NCBI RefSeq assembly: GCF_001908105.1
Contig: NZ_MKGQ01000017.1
Coordinates: forward strand, 1 to 50,113
Source of the DNA: Xenorhabdus eapokensis
GTDB lineage: Bacteria > Pseudomonadota > Gammaproteobacteria > Enterobacterales > Enterobacteriaceae
DNA: 50,113 bases
Direction of reading: 5' to 3'
Shown here piece by piece: positions 29,201-39,318 of this stretch. Both the position numbers and the translations under genes were made by a program. Numbering within the stretch: the first letter of the stretch is position 1; every line of letters begins with the position of its first letter. The notes beneath the pieces were generated by a model. It was not told the origin of the DNA and did no database searches. It saw only the letters and a program-made list of their open reading frames with translations.

Positions 29201-29886
29201 TCCTGCACAGTATTTTAGAAGATCTGGATTTCAGTAATCCCCCTGATCAGGCAGGGTTGGTGGAAAAATTGGCTGCGTCAGGGTTTGATGAAAATTGGGC
29301 ACCTGTGTTAGAGCAGTGGATAGAGGATATTCTGGGCGCAGAGTTGAACGGGCAAGGAATGAAACTTGCCAGTGTGCCTCGTCATCTCCAGCAAAGTGAA
29401 ATGCAGTTTTACCTGCCAGTGGATAAGTTATTGCATTCAAAGGAGATGGATGCAATAACCCGTCGTTATGATCCGCTGTCTGCGCAATGTGCTCCGTTAT
29501 CCTTTCATCAAGTCAAGGGCATGTTAAAAGGTTTTATTGATTTGGTTTTTTGCTGGCAAGATAAGTTTTACGTAGTGGATTACAAGTCAAACTGGTTAGG
29601 TGAGAACAGCCAGTCATATACGCAAGAAGCGATGGCAAGAGCCATGATAGAACATCGTTACGATTTCCAGTATCAGCTTTATACTTTAGCCCTGCACCGT
29701 TATTTACGTCATCGGTTAGCTCATTATGATTATCGCCGTCATTTTGGTGGTGTGATTTATCTGTTTTTGCGCGGTATTGATAAAGATAACCCAGGGCATG
29801 GTATTTACTCCTACTTGCCTCCCTTTGAATTTATTGACGAACTGGATACGCTTTTCAGTGCTGTTGGTGAGGAGAAAAGCGTATGA
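26236..29886 (+). CDS. recB: Exodeoxyribonuclease V beta subunit RecB
   Basis: A 1216-residue 3'-5' helicase and nuclease of RecBCD. Walker A is EASAGTGKTYT, Walker B MIDEFQDTDPQQY, and helicase motif VI LLYVALTRS. The C-terminal nuclease active site is VVDYKSNWLG. The start is GTG within the ptrA stop. It is slightly longer than the E. coli protein (1180). It overlaps recD by 4 bp. Confidence 0.97.
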   Translation: MSKEIPSHKLNPLTLPLYGQRLIEASAGTGKTYTIGLLYLRLLLGLGGSAAFSRPLNVEEILVVTFTQAATDELRGRIRENIHQLRLACIREETADSDPIYQQLLDEIPDKESAASWLLAAERQMDEAAIYTIHGFCQRMLVHNAFESGVLFDQTLIQDENPLRKQGCADFWRRHCYPLPLPIAAEVSRIWSGPEALLKDISSYLHGDMPYIVNAPDGNETLFSRHQKIIEQIEAIKHQWNAVASELEELITHSGVDKRSYSKKHLPNWLNSVSEWAKSPTKDYLLPKELDKFCQSRLLEKTKKGEAPQHALFAAIDGLYQHPLTLKDIILSKAIIEVRQSVNQEKLIRGYMGFDDLLTRLDSALQRVGGEQLAATLRQRYPVAMIDEFQDTDPQQYRIFQAIYCHQSESERAENETGLLFIGDPKQAIYAFRGADIFTYIRARSHVKAHYTLETNWRSSASMVQVVNKLFSRPEHPFLFAQIPFINVNAAERNQSLRFSLHGKDQAALRFWLQPGEGVSKGEYEQTMARQCAAQIRDWLQAGQEGKALLYQVKNKQTEVSRPVMAADITVLVRDRREAALIRNELNALKIPSVYLSNRESVFDTPEAKDLLWLLQAVLAPEKARELRSALASSLFGLSAQQIDQLNNDERAWDRLVDEFDGYARLWRTRGVLPMLRAVMVKYRIAENLLAGDDGERRLTDVMHISELLQEESQQLDSEHAVARWLAQQISRPNPQSENQQLRLESDRHLVQICTIHKSKGLEYPLVCLPFVCSYRKQKQAVYHDRHNFEAYLNISHDDGALQEALELADEERLAEDLRLLYVALTRSVYHCSVGVAPLIKGNRGKTGDTDLHLSALGYLLQKGQKGNAELLVNSLNELCDDGVELKHVEDTTDLQWCPQSENTLSLEARKLQRSVRDDWRVTSYSGLQYSASHAISPNYAGALGESVDVIVQSISPKLDIDARGEKQGEQSLQMTPHTFPRGASAGTFLHSILEDLDFSNPPDQAGLVEKLAASGFDENWAPVLEQWIEDILGAELNGQGMKLASVPRHLQQSEMQFYLPVDKLLHSKEMDAITRRYDPLSAQCAPLSFHQVKGMLKGFIDLVFCWQDKFYVVDYKSNWLGENSQSYTQEAMARAMIEHRYDFQYQLYTLALHRYLRHRLAHYDYRRHFGGVIYLFLRGIDKDNPGHGIYSYLPPFEFIDELDTLFSAVGEEKSV

Positions 29887-31814
29887 ATGTCATGATGTCA
29901 TTCTTGCAACAGGCGATGAGCCAGAAGCTGCTACGCCCTTTGGATGTGCAATTTGCTTATGCGATGATTGAGGATGAAAATCCGCTGCTACTATTGATTA
30001 CGGCCTTGTTAAGCGCTGAATCAGGCGCAGGGCATGTTTGTTTACCGTTGGAGCGGATTTCGCCAAAGTATTTTTTTGAAGGCAGGCAGCCGGAGTTAGC
30101 TGCATCGCTTTGGTCTTTAGCCGGAGAACCTGATCAACAGCAAATTCTGGCTGTTTTGCAGGCATGTCCGGCGGTAAGTCTGGGAGAATCTCCGGCACCG
30201 ATGATCCTTACTCATCAAGGGGAGGGGGATTACCGCCTATATTTACAACGTATGTGGCAAAGTGAACGGCGGGTGGCGGATTTTTTTGCTGCGGTCGAGT
30301 TTACTGCGACTTTGGATCAACCTTCCCATGAGCAAACCTTCTGTGGTCAAACGGCTCTTGATGAAATTCAGTTACGCTGTATTTTGGATGAGCTTTTTGG
30401 TGTCACTGGTGAAGGGGAAATTGATTGGCAGAAAGTTGCGGCGGCAGTGGCGGTAACGAGCCGTATTTCAGTGATCTCTGGAGGGCCAGGAACCGGAAAA
30501 ACCACAACAGTAGCTAAGTTGTTGGCTGCCTTGATCAAGTTGTACGATGGGAAAAAATTAAGTATTCAATTGGCGGCACCAACCGGTAAGGCTGCGGCCA
30601 GATTAACGGAATCGCTAAGGGAAGCGGTCAAAAAACTCGATTTGACGCCAGAACAGTGGCATAGCATTCCAGAACAGGCACAAACGATCCACCGTTTACT
30701 GGGAGCGCAACCCGATAGCCAGAAACTGCGTTATGGGCGTGATAATCCGCTGTCTCTTGATATTTTGATTATTGATGAAGCGTCAATGGTGGATTTACCG
30801 ATGATGGCTCATTTGGTTGATGCTTTACCGCCACGGGCGAAAGTCATTTTCCTGGGGGATAAAGACCAGCTTGCATCGGTTGAAGCCGGAGCGGTATTGG
30901 GCGATATCTGCCGTTTTGCTGAACAAGGCTATAGTGCCAGGCGGGCTGAGCAATTGGAACGATTGACCGGATGTCCGTTAACATCTTATTCCACTTCATA
31001 TTCTGATAAAAATGCTTCTGCCGTGCGGGATTGCTTATGTCTGCTGCGCAAAAGTTATCGCTTCAATTCGGCTTCCGGTATTGGGCAATTGGCGTCGGCT
31101 GTGAATCAAGGAGATCGCAGGGGGGTCGCTATGGTGCTGAATCAGTCTTTTCCCGATGTTAATTTTTACCCGCTTGCAGCGGATGAAGATTATCAGCGTT
31201 TGTTGGCGGAAACCGCTGCTGGTTATTCTCAATATTTAGCAATGGCAAATGAACGGGCGGCGGAAGAAGCCATTTTAGCGGAATTCAATCGCTTTCGATT
31301 GTTGTGCGCGTTAAGGGAAGGCCCTTTTGGTGTTACGGGGCTAAACCAACGAATGGAACAATTACTGCACAGAAAAGGCGTTATTACTCTGCCAAAAAAT
31401 GTGGAGAGCCGTGGTTATGTCGGGCGACCTATCATGATATTGCGTAATGACAGTACCCTTGGCCTGTTTAACGGGGATATCGGGATTATGCTTAAAAATC
31501 AGGATAACGAGCTGAAAGCCTATTTTCAGTTGTCTGATGGGAGGATTAAAGACTTTCAGCCGAGTCGGTTACCTCAACATGAAACAGCCTATGTGATGAC
31601 AGTACATAAATCGCAAGGATCTGAGTTTGAGCATACAGCCTTGGTGTTACCGACTCAATACTCACCGATACTCAGTCGGGAATTAGTATATACCGCATTG
31701 ACGCGGGCGAGGGATAAATTGACAATTTATGCCAATAAACCCGTTTTGGATAAAGCGGTGGCTACAGCAACACAGCGACGAAGCGGGTTGGCAGATTGGT
31801 TCAACCCGCAATAA
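29883..31814 (+). CDS. recD: Exodeoxyribonuclease V alpha subunit RecD
   Basis: A 643-residue 5'-3' helicase of RecBCD. Walker A is GGPGTGKTTTVAKLL, Walker B LIIDEASMVD, and the C-terminal helicase motifs VMTVHKSQGSEF and YTALTRARDKL are intact. It has about 35 residues more than E. coli RecD; one extra segment (TGCPLTSYSTSYSDKNAS) lies at about 362-380. It starts inside the recB stop and is convergent with argA. Confidence 0.97.
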   Translation: MNVMMSFLQQAMSQKLLRPLDVQFAYAMIEDENPLLLLITALLSAESGAGHVCLPLERISPKYFFEGRQPELAASLWSLAGEPDQQQILAVLQACPAVSLGESPAPMILTHQGEGDYRLYLQRMWQSERRVADFFAAVEFTATLDQPSHEQTFCGQTALDEIQLRCILDELFGVTGEGEIDWQKVAAAVAVTSRISVISGGPGTGKTTTVAKLLAALIKLYDGKKLSIQLAAPTGKAAARLTESLREAVKKLDLTPEQWHSIPEQAQTIHRLLGAQPDSQKLRYGRDNPLSLDILIIDEASMVDLPMMAHLVDALPPRAKVIFLGDKDQLASVEAGAVLGDICRFAEQGYSARRAEQLERLTGCPLTSYSTSYSDKNASAVRDCLCLLRKSYRFNSASGIGQLASAVNQGDRRGVAMVLNQSFPDVNFYPLAADEDYQRLLAETAAGYSQYLAMANERAAEEAILAEFNRFRLLCALREGPFGVTGLNQRMEQLLHRKGVITLPKNVESRGYVGRPIMILRNDSTLGLFNGDIGIMLKNQDNELKAYFQLSDGRIKDFQPSRLPQHETAYVMTVHKSQGSEFEHTALVLPTQYSPILSRELVYTALTRARDKLTIYANKPVLDKAVATATQRRSGLADWFNPQ

Positions 31815-31848
31815 GAAAGCGATGCAGCTAAAGCTCAGGATTGCATGG

Positions 31849-33183
31849 CTAGTAATTCTGTAAATCCAGCATCAAGATCTTGGAACAGCGCTGATAGTTA
31901 TACAGCGCTTGTTTTTCCACGGGCAACATATCTATCCCCGCGGGCTTAAAGCCTTTCTCCTGAAACCAGTGAATACTGCGGGTTGTGAGTACGAAAAGTT
32001 TTTCTAATCCTATCTGTTTTGCCTGACTGGAAATAGAATTTAGCAGAATTTCACCTCTGAAAGAGCTTCGGTAATCTGGATGTACAGCAACGCAGGCCAT
32101 TTCTCCAATTTTTTCATTAGGATAAGGATATAGGGCGGCGCAGGCGATAGTGATATTATCAAGTTCAATCAGGGTGAAGTTATCAATTTCCATTTCCAGT
32201 TGTTCACGTGAACGGCGTACCAAAATACCTTGCTGCTCCAATGGGCGGATAAGTTTGAGAATACCACCAATGTCATTAATATTGGCACGACGTATCTGTT
32301 CGGAACGTTCCATTACTATTTGAGTGCCGATACCTTCGCGGGAAAATAGTTCCTGCACCAACGAACCATTTTCTTGATAACTGATTAAATGGCTGCGGCG
32401 AACGCCACGGCGGCAGGCATTGATAGCTCCCCTTAAAAAACGTACGGTGCCTGAATGATAATCACCCGCGTTTTCCAATTTGTGCAGGTGAGCTTCTCCT
32501 TCATTGGGAAACATTTCTGATAAAGTGTTGCCTTCAGCGTCAAGTACGCCCTGAGATGAGCAAAACCCAATTAATTTTTCAGCTTTTAATTTGATCGCCA
32601 GTTGTGTTGCAATTTCCTCGGAAGTGAGGTTAAAACTTTCTCCGGTCACAGAAACCGCAACTGGCCCAATGAGCACAATAGCACCACTATCCAGTTGTTG
32701 GTTGATCGCTCTCTCATCAATACGGCGGATCCTGCCACTATGGCAATAATCAACTCCGTCATCGATGCCCAAAGGTTGGGCGATAACAAAGTTTCCGCTG
32801 ACCACACTAATATTAGCGCCTTGTAATGGGGTATTGTTTAATCCCATGGAAAGGCGTGCTGTAATATCTAACTGTAATAAGCCGGCTGCCTGTTTGACCA
32901 AATCTAATGTCTTGGCATCGGTTACTCTGATGTGTTTGTGGTAAACCGACTGGCGATTGTGTGTGGCAATATTTTGTTCAATTTGTGGACGGGCACCATA
33001 AACAACGATTAAACGAATGCCCAGATTATGCAGTAATCCAATATCGTTGACGATGTTAGAGAAATTCTCATGGGCGATGGCTTCACCTCCCAGCATAATG
33101 ACAAAGGTTTTGCCTCGATGTGCATTGATATATGGAACCGAGTGACGGAAGACTTCAACCAATTCGGTACTGCGTTCTTTCAT
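31849..33183 (-). CDS. argA: N-acetylglutamate synthase ArgA
   Basis: The first enzyme of arginine biosynthesis, acetylating glutamate with acetyl-CoA; normally inhibited by arginine. It has 444 residues (E. coli 443), an N-terminal amino-acid-kinase-like domain ([20 protein letters not shown]) and a C-terminal GNAT domain. I start it at [20 protein letters not shown] (33183), as in E. coli. The 23-codon upstream extension would run through the ARG boxes and is rejected. Confidence 0.97.
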   Translation of the reverse strand: MKERSTELVEVFRHSVPYINAHRGKTFVIMLGGEAIAHENFSNIVNDIGLLHNLGIRLIVVYGARPQIEQNIATHNRQSVYHKHIRVTDAKTLDLVKQAAGLLQLDITARLSMGLNNTPLQGANISVVSGNFVIAQPLGIDDGVDYCHSGRIRRIDERAINQQLDSGAIVLIGPVAVSVTGESFNLTSEEIATQLAIKLKAEKLIGFCSSQGVLDAEGNTLSEMFPNEGEAHLHKLENAGDYHSGTVRFLRGAINACRRGVRRSHLISYQENGSLVQELFSREGIGTQIVMERSEQIRRANINDIGGILKLIRPLEQQGILVRRSREQLEMEIDNFTLIELDNITIACAALYPYPNEKIGEMACVAVHPDYRSSFRGEILLNSISSQAKQIGLEKLFVLTTRSIHWFQEKGFKPAGIDMLPVEKQALYNYQRCSKILMLDLQNY

Positions 33184-33196
33184 GAAACCCTCTCCG

Positions 33197-33235
33197 ATTG
33201 AATTTTTATTCGTATTTTTTGTATTTTTATTCTTT
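33197..33235 (-). promoter_or_regulatory. Tandem ARG boxes (ArgR operator) upstream of argA
   Basis: ATTGAATTTTTATTCGTA (33197-33214) and TTTGTATTTTTATTCTTT (33218-33235) both follow the ArgR consensus (WNTGAATWWWWATTCANW). They are 3 bp apart, the usual spacing for a hexamer operator. They lie only 14 bp from the argA start codon, so arginine-bound ArgR would block argA transcription. Confidence 0.85.
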
Positions 33236-33423
33236 TTGAAGGGAAATGGCAAGCGGAAAGATGGATAAAAATAACGTTATTATTTATATTGATATAAATA
33301 AGTTAAATAAGCAGAAAATACGTTTTTTGATGACAGAAGTTTGCTAATTAATTAGAGTTCCTGCCTGGCTATTATGTTTGGTAGAGATTACTGCGTTTGG
33401 TTGTTTTTGAAGCGGAATAAATA

Positions 33424-34671
33424 ATGAGTTATTCAGACCATAATACTTCACGTCGTCGCTTGCTAAAAGGTGCAGCCGCTGTCTGGTTATTAAGTATCAG
33501 TCCAATAGGTTATGCAGCGACTTCAAAAATTATTGCTGTTCGTATTTGGCCTGCATCAAGTTATACCAGAGTGACGCTGGAGTCTAATATTCCACTTAAG
33601 TATCGTCAATTTTCGCTTTCAAACCCTAATCGTATTGTTATTGATTTGCAGGGTATCCAGCTTAATCGCATTTTAAGCAGTATGGGGGCACAGGTTCAGC
33701 GACGTGATCCTTACTTAAAATTAGTGCGGGCAGGGCAATTTAATCCTAAAACAGTGCGTTTAGTCTTTGAAATCAAGCAGCCTGTTTCCCCGCATATTTT
33801 TACATTGCCACCCATTGCGAAGTTTAAGCACCGTCTGGTACTTGATCTGTATCCCAAAAAGGCTGTTGATGTGGCTAATGATCCTTTATTAGCCCTGCTT
33901 GAAGAGTACAACAGTGGGAACTTAGAACAACATTTGCCTGCACAGACACGCAAATCCGGCAAGGCAGGCAAAGATAGGCCGATTGTGATTATGCTCGATC
34001 CGGGTCATGGGGGTGAAGACTCTGGAGCCATTGGGAAATATAAAACCCGTGAAAAAGATATCGTGTTGCAGATTGCCCGTCGTTTACAGGCACTCATCAA
34101 ACGTGAGCCAGGCATGAAAGTTTACATGACGCGTAATGAAGATGTGTTTATCCCCTTGACGGTGCGAGTGGCAAAAGCGCGTAAAATGCGGGCTGATCTC
34201 TTTGTTTCTATTCATGCGGATGCTTTTACCAATCGCTCTGCCCGCGGTTCATCCGTGTTTGCCCTTTCGACTAAGGGTGCCACCAGCAATACGGCTCGTT
34301 TTCTCGCCCAAACTCAGAACGAGGCTGACTTAATTGGTGGCGTCAGCAAAAGTGGCGATAAATATTTGGATCACACCATGCTGGATTTGGTTCAAACTGC
34401 GACAATCAATGACAGCTTAAAATTTGGTAACGAAGTGCTCAGACGGATAGGCAAAATCAATAAACTGCATAAAAATAGCGTCGATCAGGCAGGATTTGCG
34501 GTGTTGAGAGCCCCGGATATTCCTTCTATTTTGGTAGAAACTGCATTTATCAGTAATCTGGAAGAAGAGCGCAAACTTAAAACAGCGAAATTCCAACAAC
34601 AAGTGGCGGAATCTATTTTTGCTGGTATTAAAGCGTATTTCAAAAACGGCGCAGAATTGGCACGGCGGTGA
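33424..34671 (+). CDS. amiC: N-acetylmuramoyl-L-alanine amidase AmiC
   Basis: A periplasmic zinc amidase that splits septal peptidoglycan so daughter cells separate. It has 415 residues. The N-terminus [20 protein letters not shown] is a Tat signal, as in E. coli AmiC. An AMIN domain (about 35-145) directs it to the septum. The amidase_3 domain has [15 protein letters not shown], a Glu in [16 protein letters not shown] and [10 protein letters not shown]. It is divergent from argA. Confidence 0.97.
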   Translation: MSYSDHNTSRRRLLKGAAAVWLLSISPIGYAATSKIIAVRIWPASSYTRVTLESNIPLKYRQFSLSNPNRIVIDLQGIQLNRILSSMGAQVQRRDPYLKLVRAGQFNPKTVRLVFEIKQPVSPHIFTLPPIAKFKHRLVLDLYPKKAVDVANDPLLALLEEYNSGNLEQHLPAQTRKSGKAGKDRPIVIMLDPGHGGEDSGAIGKYKTREKDIVLQIARRLQALIKREPGMKVYMTRNEDVFIPLTVRVAKARKMRADLFVSIHADAFTNRSARGSSVFALSTKGATSNTARFLAQTQNEADLIGGVSKSGDKYLDHTMLDLVQTATINDSLKFGNEVLRRIGKINKLHKNSVDQAGFAVLRAPDIPSILVETAFISNLEEERKLKTAKFQQQVAESIFAGIKAYFKNGAELARR

Positions 34672-34841
34672 AATATCCGCTAAAGCTTATTGCTTATGAT
34701 GCGATGATGGTTATCGGCTTTATATTCATATTTAAACCGGATTTAAATAGTACTTAAATATTAATTTTAAAATCAGTGGAAATCAGGTAATAGGATAGGA
34801 AATAAGAATTGGATAAAAATTGAAAGGAAAGAATAAATATT

Positions 34842-34918
<77 letters not shown>

Positions 34919-34986
34919 TCCGTCTGTTTGCAAATCTTGATGATTCATCATGAATGCAAACACTGAATAATGACATCATATAGCGT

Positions 34987-35063
<77 letters not shown>

Positions 35064-35196
35064 TCCGTCTATCTGCAAATCTTGATGAGTAACCATGAAT
35101 GCAAATACTAAATGATGACATTTTTTACTTCTAGATTGTCTTTGCTACCAGAACAAATCGATGCTATCTCATACTGACGATGATAGACAATCGAGT

Positions 35197-35273
<77 letters not shown>

Positions 35274-35287
35274 TCTGATGTCGGCAC

Positions 35288-35315
35288 ACTATACTCTGGA
35301 ACGGAGCAGTTGCAA
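35288..35315 (-). promoter_or_regulatory. Promoter of the initiator tRNA operon
   Basis: On the minus strand TTGCAA (35315-35310) and TATAGT (35293-35288) are 16 bp apart. A GTGCCGACA stretch follows, a fairly GC-rich discriminator as in stringently controlled stable-RNA promoters. It lies 15 bp before the first tRNA. Confidence 0.75.
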
Positions 35316-35499
35316 GTTTTTTATTGATATTTACTAAATTTATTTGTTTTTTGATTTAAAAATAGCCTTATTGTTTTGTTTTTGCTCGATGGGTTTGGCT
35401 AAAACGGTAAGCTATTTTATCTAACTACATTTCATTATTTATGTGTGTTTGGTATTGTTCGTGCTCCGAGTGAGTGATAGCCAGAGATAAGGCATTAAT

Positions 35500-36597
35500 A
35501 TGAGAGTTTACGGCAAATATCTTTTATTTGGATTTGTCATTTCGTTATTATCGGGATGCCATTTTCGACCCACTGATCAGGCACAGCAGTATAAGGATGG
35601 GCGAATTACCCAAAATCTCCAGTTGGTGAATATTCCTAACGCCGAAGGTTCTCCGGTTAATGCTAAGGATTTTGCGATTCAGGTTAAATATATTAGTGAC
35701 GCTTCACCTCGTCTTTATGCCAATAACCGTGAATTATTTAATGCCATTGAGCACTGGATGCTGTCTGGTGGTGATACCCGTGACTTAAATAAGTTCGGTT
35801 TGCTGGCTTATCAGATGGAAGGTGAAGATAAATACGGCAACGTGAAGTTTACCGGTTATTACACGCCGGTTTTGCAAGCACGGCATACCAGGCAAGGGGA
35901 ATTTAAATATCCACTGTATCGTATGCCAACTCATTTACGTTCCCGTTTGCCCAGTCGTGCTGAGATATATAGGGGTGCTCTGAGCAAGAAATTTATAATT
36001 GGGTACAGTAACTCCCTGATGGATAATTTTATGATGGAAGTACAAGGGAGTGGCTATGTCGATTTTGGTGATGGACATCCATTGACCTTTTTTGGTTATG
36101 GCGGAAAAAATGGGCATGCCTATCGTAGTATTGGCAAAGTACTGATCGATCGGGGAGAAGTACCGAGCGAAAAAATGTCGATGAAAGCGATCCGTCAGTG
36201 GGGAGAACAGCACAGCGATTCCGAAGTGAAAGAATTGTTAGAGAAAAATCCTTCATTTGTTTTCTTTAAACCTGAATCCTATACCCTTGTGCGGGGAGCC
36301 AGTGCGGTGCCCCTTATTGCAAAAGCCTCAGTGGCGTCTGATAAGTCCTTGATCCCTCCTGGAACTGCATTGCTGGCGGAAGTGCCTGTACTGGATGAAA
36401 AGGGCAAATTTACCGGTCAATATCGGATGCGTCTGATGGTGGCGCTGGATGTTGGTGGTGCCATCAAAGGAAATCATTTCGATATTTATCACGGTGTTGG
36501 GGAGAAAGCGGGGGAAATGGCGGGTTTTTATAATCACTATGGCCGTGTTTGGGTATTGAAGAAAACATCATCTGGTTTTTTGGCGGTAAACCAGTAA
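35500..36597 (+). CDS. mltA: Membrane-bound lytic murein transglycosylase A MltA
   Basis: An outer-membrane lipoprotein that cleaves glycan strands to 1,6-anhydromuropeptides. It has 365 residues and the lipobox LLSGC at residues 17-21. Conserved parts are KFTGYYTPVLQARHT, VQGSGYVDFGDG and the C-terminal 3D domain with the catalytic Asp in VALDVGGAIKGNHFDIYHG. It follows the tRNA operon in divergent orientation, as in E. coli. Confidence 0.97.
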   Translation: MRVYGKYLLFGFVISLLSGCHFRPTDQAQQYKDGRITQNLQLVNIPNAEGSPVNAKDFAIQVKYISDASPRLYANNRELFNAIEHWMLSGGDTRDLNKFGLLAYQMEGEDKYGNVKFTGYYTPVLQARHTRQGEFKYPLYRMPTHLRSRLPSRAEIYRGALSKKFIIGYSNSLMDNFMMEVQGSGYVDFGDGHPLTFFGYGGKNGHAYRSIGKVLIDRGEVPSEKMSMKAIRQWGEQHSDSEVKELLEKNPSFVFFKPESYTLVRGASAVPLIAKASVASDKSLIPPGTALLAEVPVLDEKGKFTGQYRMRLMVALDVGGAIKGNHFDIYHGVGEKAGEMAGFYNHYGRVWVLKKTSSGFLAVNQ

Positions 36598-36627
36598 GAT
36601 CCCTCCCAGTTCAAACCATCAATCGAT

Positions 36628-36655
36628 AACCTATCTCAATAGGGATAGGTTTTAT
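36628..36655 (+). terminator. Terminator after mltA
   Basis: AACCTATC / GATAGGTT (36628-36635 and 36644-36651) with loop TCAATAGG is followed by TTAT. It lies between mltA and tcdA, 18 bp before the tcdA start. The U-run is short, so termination may be partial. Confidence 0.5.
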
Positions 36656-36672
36656 GCGGAATTTATTTAGCA

Positions 36673-37485
36673 ATGCAAGTTTCTCTCTCTGATGCTTATC
36701 TTCAGCGTTTTGCTGGTACGGCTCGATTATATGGCCAGAAAGCGCTTTCATTATTTGCCCGCTCACATGTCTGTGTTGTGGGTATTGGCGGTGTGGGTTC
36801 ATGGGCGGCAGAAGCGCTGGCGCGTACCGGTATTGGTGCTATTACGTTGATTGATATGGATGATGTTTGCATCACCAATACCAACCGCCAGTTGCACACC
36901 TTGGTACAAAATGTGGGCTTGCCAAAGACGGAAGTCATAGCGGAGCGGATACGAGCGATCAATCCTGAGTGTCAGGTCACTTGCATTGATGATTTTGTCA
37001 CCCCTGATAATGTGGCTGAATTGATGTCCACGGGGTTTAGCTATGTTATTGATGCCATTGATAGTATACGGCCAAAAGCAGCGTTATTGGCCTATTGTCG
37101 CCGCTATAAGATCCCGATTGTGACGACTGGTGGAGCGGGCGGGCAACTTGATCCTACCCAGATTCAGGTGGTGGATTTAGCGAAAACGGTGCAAGATCCA
37201 TTGGCGGCGAAATTAAAAGAGCGCTTGAAGTCGGATTACCGCGTAGTGAAGAACGGTAAGGGCAAGTTAGGCATTGACTGTGTTTTTTCAACAGAACAGC
37301 TAGTTTATCCGCAATCTGACGGCACAGTTTGTGCTGCCAAGAGCACCGCGGAGGGTTCCAAGCGAATGGATTGCGCTTCTGGTTTTGGTGCCGCAACGAT
37401 GGTTACGGCGACTTTTGGTTTTGTTGCTGTATCCCACGCATTGAAAAAAATGGTGGCGAAAGCTGAGCGGGACAATGCGCTTTAA
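36673..37485 (+). CDS. tcdA: tRNA threonylcarbamoyladenosine dehydratase TcdA (CsdL)
   Basis: A cytoplasmic E1-like enzyme that cyclises t6A37 of tRNAs to ct6A using ATP. It has 270 residues. The nucleotide-binding VVGIGGVGSWAAEALARTG is present, as are the MDDVCITNTNRQ and DCASGFGAATMVT segments. It is convergent with csdE-csdA, which supply the sulfur-relay partner in E. coli. Confidence 0.97.
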   Translation: MQVSLSDAYLQRFAGTARLYGQKALSLFARSHVCVVGIGGVGSWAAEALARTGIGAITLIDMDDVCITNTNRQLHTLVQNVGLPKTEVIAERIRAINPECQVTCIDDFVTPDNVAELMSTGFSYVIDAIDSIRPKAALLAYCRRYKIPIVTTGGAGGQLDPTQIQVVDLAKTVQDPLAAKLKERLKSDYRVVKNGKGKLGIDCVFSTEQLVYPQSDGTVCAAKSTAEGSKRMDCASGFGAATMVTATFGFVAVSHALKKMVAKAERDNAL

Positions 37486-37507
37486 GCGAACCTAATAAAT
37501 ATAGGTG

Positions 37508-37966
37508 TTAGGAAATATAGGTGTTCGCTATTTCCTGAATAGTATTTATCAGGGATTTCACACCATTGAGCCTTGAGCCACTGAGTTGTTGTTCAAGGCC
37601 GAGTTGTTGAAAGAGCTCAGTCAAAGGCGTTTGCACAACTTGCTCTGGGGTTTTGCCTTCTACGGCGGTCAGCAGGATGGCTAACAATCCTTTGACAATA
37701 CGGCCTTCACTATCGCCATAAAAATGCAATCGGCCATCGGCAAATTGTTGATATCCCAACCAGACACGATTTTCACAGCCGGATCTTTCGATATTTTGTT
37801 GTTTTAGTTCATCTGCCAGAGGAGGCAGCTTTCTGGCGAGACCGATGAGCTGCCGATAACGATCTTCCCACAATTTGCATTGTTGAAAGTTTGCAATAAG
37901 TTGCTGTTCTGTAATTTCTGTTCCGAATGGATGCGGAGCCAGGATAGTGTCTGAGAGTTGTGTCAT
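37508..37966 (-). CDS. csdE: Cysteine desulfuration protein CsdE
   Basis: A SufE-like sulfur acceptor that takes persulfide from CsdA and passes it on, including toward TcdA function. It has 152 residues. The acceptor cysteine is in ERSGCENRVWLGY. Near the end of the gene the DNA has a 13-bp direct repeat AAATATAGGTGTT (37497-37509 and 37513-37525), which spans the stop codon. Confidence 0.95.
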   Translation of the reverse strand: MTQLSDTILAPHPFGTEITEQQLIANFQQCKLWEDRYRQLIGLARKLPPLADELKQQNIERSGCENRVWLGYQQFADGRLHFYGDSEGRIVKGLLAILLTAVEGKTPEQVVQTPLTELFQQLGLEQQLSGSRLNGVKSLINTIQEIANTYIS

Positions 37967-38027
37967 GGGTTATTTATCTTGCAATATATTCATCGATTAC
38001 TGATAGGGCTGCCATGATAGGAGAATA

Positions 38028-39233
38028 TCAATCATCTAGCAGCGCTAGCGCAAACTTTACGGCACTGATCAATCTATCCGCGTCTTGCTGGTTATTATAA
38101 GGCATGAATGAAGCGCGCAGGCAACCGCCGATCCCAAGGGCGTCCAGCAATGGCTGGGCACAGTGTTGGCCTGAACGCAGGGAGATATTTTGTTCTGCAA
38201 TCAGTGTTGCTAAATCACTGTGGTGTATTCCGACGATATTGAAAGCCAGTAAGCTGGAACCCGCGACACGGTAACTGTTAAATCCCTTTAACGTCCTGAG
38301 TTGCTGTTCGGTGTAATTCGTCAGGGCAATCGCATGGGATTCAGCGAGCGGGATATCAATGGTCTTCAACCATTCCAGAGTCGCTGCAAAGCCGACCACG
38401 CCAGCAACATTGGGGGTTCCCGCTTCAAAACGATAAGGTACGGCTTCCGGTGTGAAACCATCGAACGAGACTTGAGTCAGCATTTTGCCGCCGCCATGCC
38501 ATGGTGACATCGCATTCAGCAATTCACTTTTGCCATACAACACACCCAATCCATTTGGGCCATACAGTTTATGGGCAGAGAAGGCATAAAAATCGATATC
38601 CAGTTGCTGTACATTGACAGACGTGTGAACGATACCCTGAGCACCATCGACCAGAACACGACAATCGTATTGATGGGCGAGTGCAGTGACTTGAGCCAAA
38701 TCTACCGCGGCGCCGGTAACGTTAGACATTTGGCTGATAGCCACTAAGCGGCTTTTCTCATTCAAAAGTTCTGCCAGCGTATCGATTTCTGGTTGTCGTC
38801 GATTGCTAATCGGCCATTTAACGATTTTGGCGCCGGTTTGTTGCGCCAGAATCAGCCACGGCAACAGGTTAGCGTGGTGTTCCTGTTCACTGACAATGAT
38901 TTCATCACCCGCGTTCAGACGAGAGCGAAAGTAACTTTGGGCAACCAGATTGATGGACTCAGTGGTTCCTTTTGTCCAGATGATATCTTCAGGTAATGGC
39001 GCATTAATCAATTCCGCTACCAGCGAACGAGCTTGTTCATAGCGCGCAGTCATGGCCTGCGCAGTGGCATGTTGGCTGCGGTGTACTGTTGCACTGTGGT
39101 TTTGGTAATAGTACTCGGTCGCTTCAATCATACATGCCGGCTTTAATGCCGTGGCTGCACTGTCCAAAAATGTGATGGATTGTTGCAGAGCAGGAAATTG
39201 CAGGCGGAATTTTTCTGAGTCAAAGGCTTTCAT
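38028..39233 (-). CDS. csdA: Cysteine desulfurase CsdA
   Basis: A PLP enzyme that takes sulfur from cysteine and hands it to CsdE. It has 401 residues from the start MKAFDSEKFRLQFPALQ, matching E. coli MNVFNPAQFRAQFPALQ. The PLP lysine is in FSAHKLYGPNGLG and the catalytic cysteine in LRSGQHCAQPLL. The open frame extends 75 codons further upstream, but that part lies over the gcvB terminator region and is unlike the family, so it is left out. Confidence 0.96.
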   Translation of the reverse strand: MKAFDSEKFRLQFPALQQSITFLDSAATALKPACMIEATEYYYQNHSATVHRSQHATAQAMTARYEQARSLVAELINAPLPEDIIWTKGTTESINLVAQSYFRSRLNAGDEIIVSEQEHHANLLPWLILAQQTGAKIVKWPISNRRQPEIDTLAELLNEKSRLVAISQMSNVTGAAVDLAQVTALAHQYDCRVLVDGAQGIVHTSVNVQQLDIDFYAFSAHKLYGPNGLGVLYGKSELLNAMSPWHGGGKMLTQVSFDGFTPEAVPYRFEAGTPNVAGVVGFAATLEWLKTIDIPLAESHAIALTNYTEQQLRTLKGFNSYRVAGSSLLAFNIVGIHHSDLATLIAEQNISLRSGQHCAQPLLDALGIGGCLRASFMPYNNQQDADRLISAVKFALALLDD

Positions 39234-39318
39234 AAACGGTGCTAATTTAATCGTTGTGTGATAAAGAATGAGTTTTTCTTTAACCAAGAGAAGAGGAATT
39301 CTACAGGAGAAAATCGGG

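Noticed and set aside
33184..33252. 23-codon extension of argA
   Set aside because: Asn/Lys-rich low-complexity sequence that runs through the ARG boxes; E. coli ArgA starts at the internal MKERST position.
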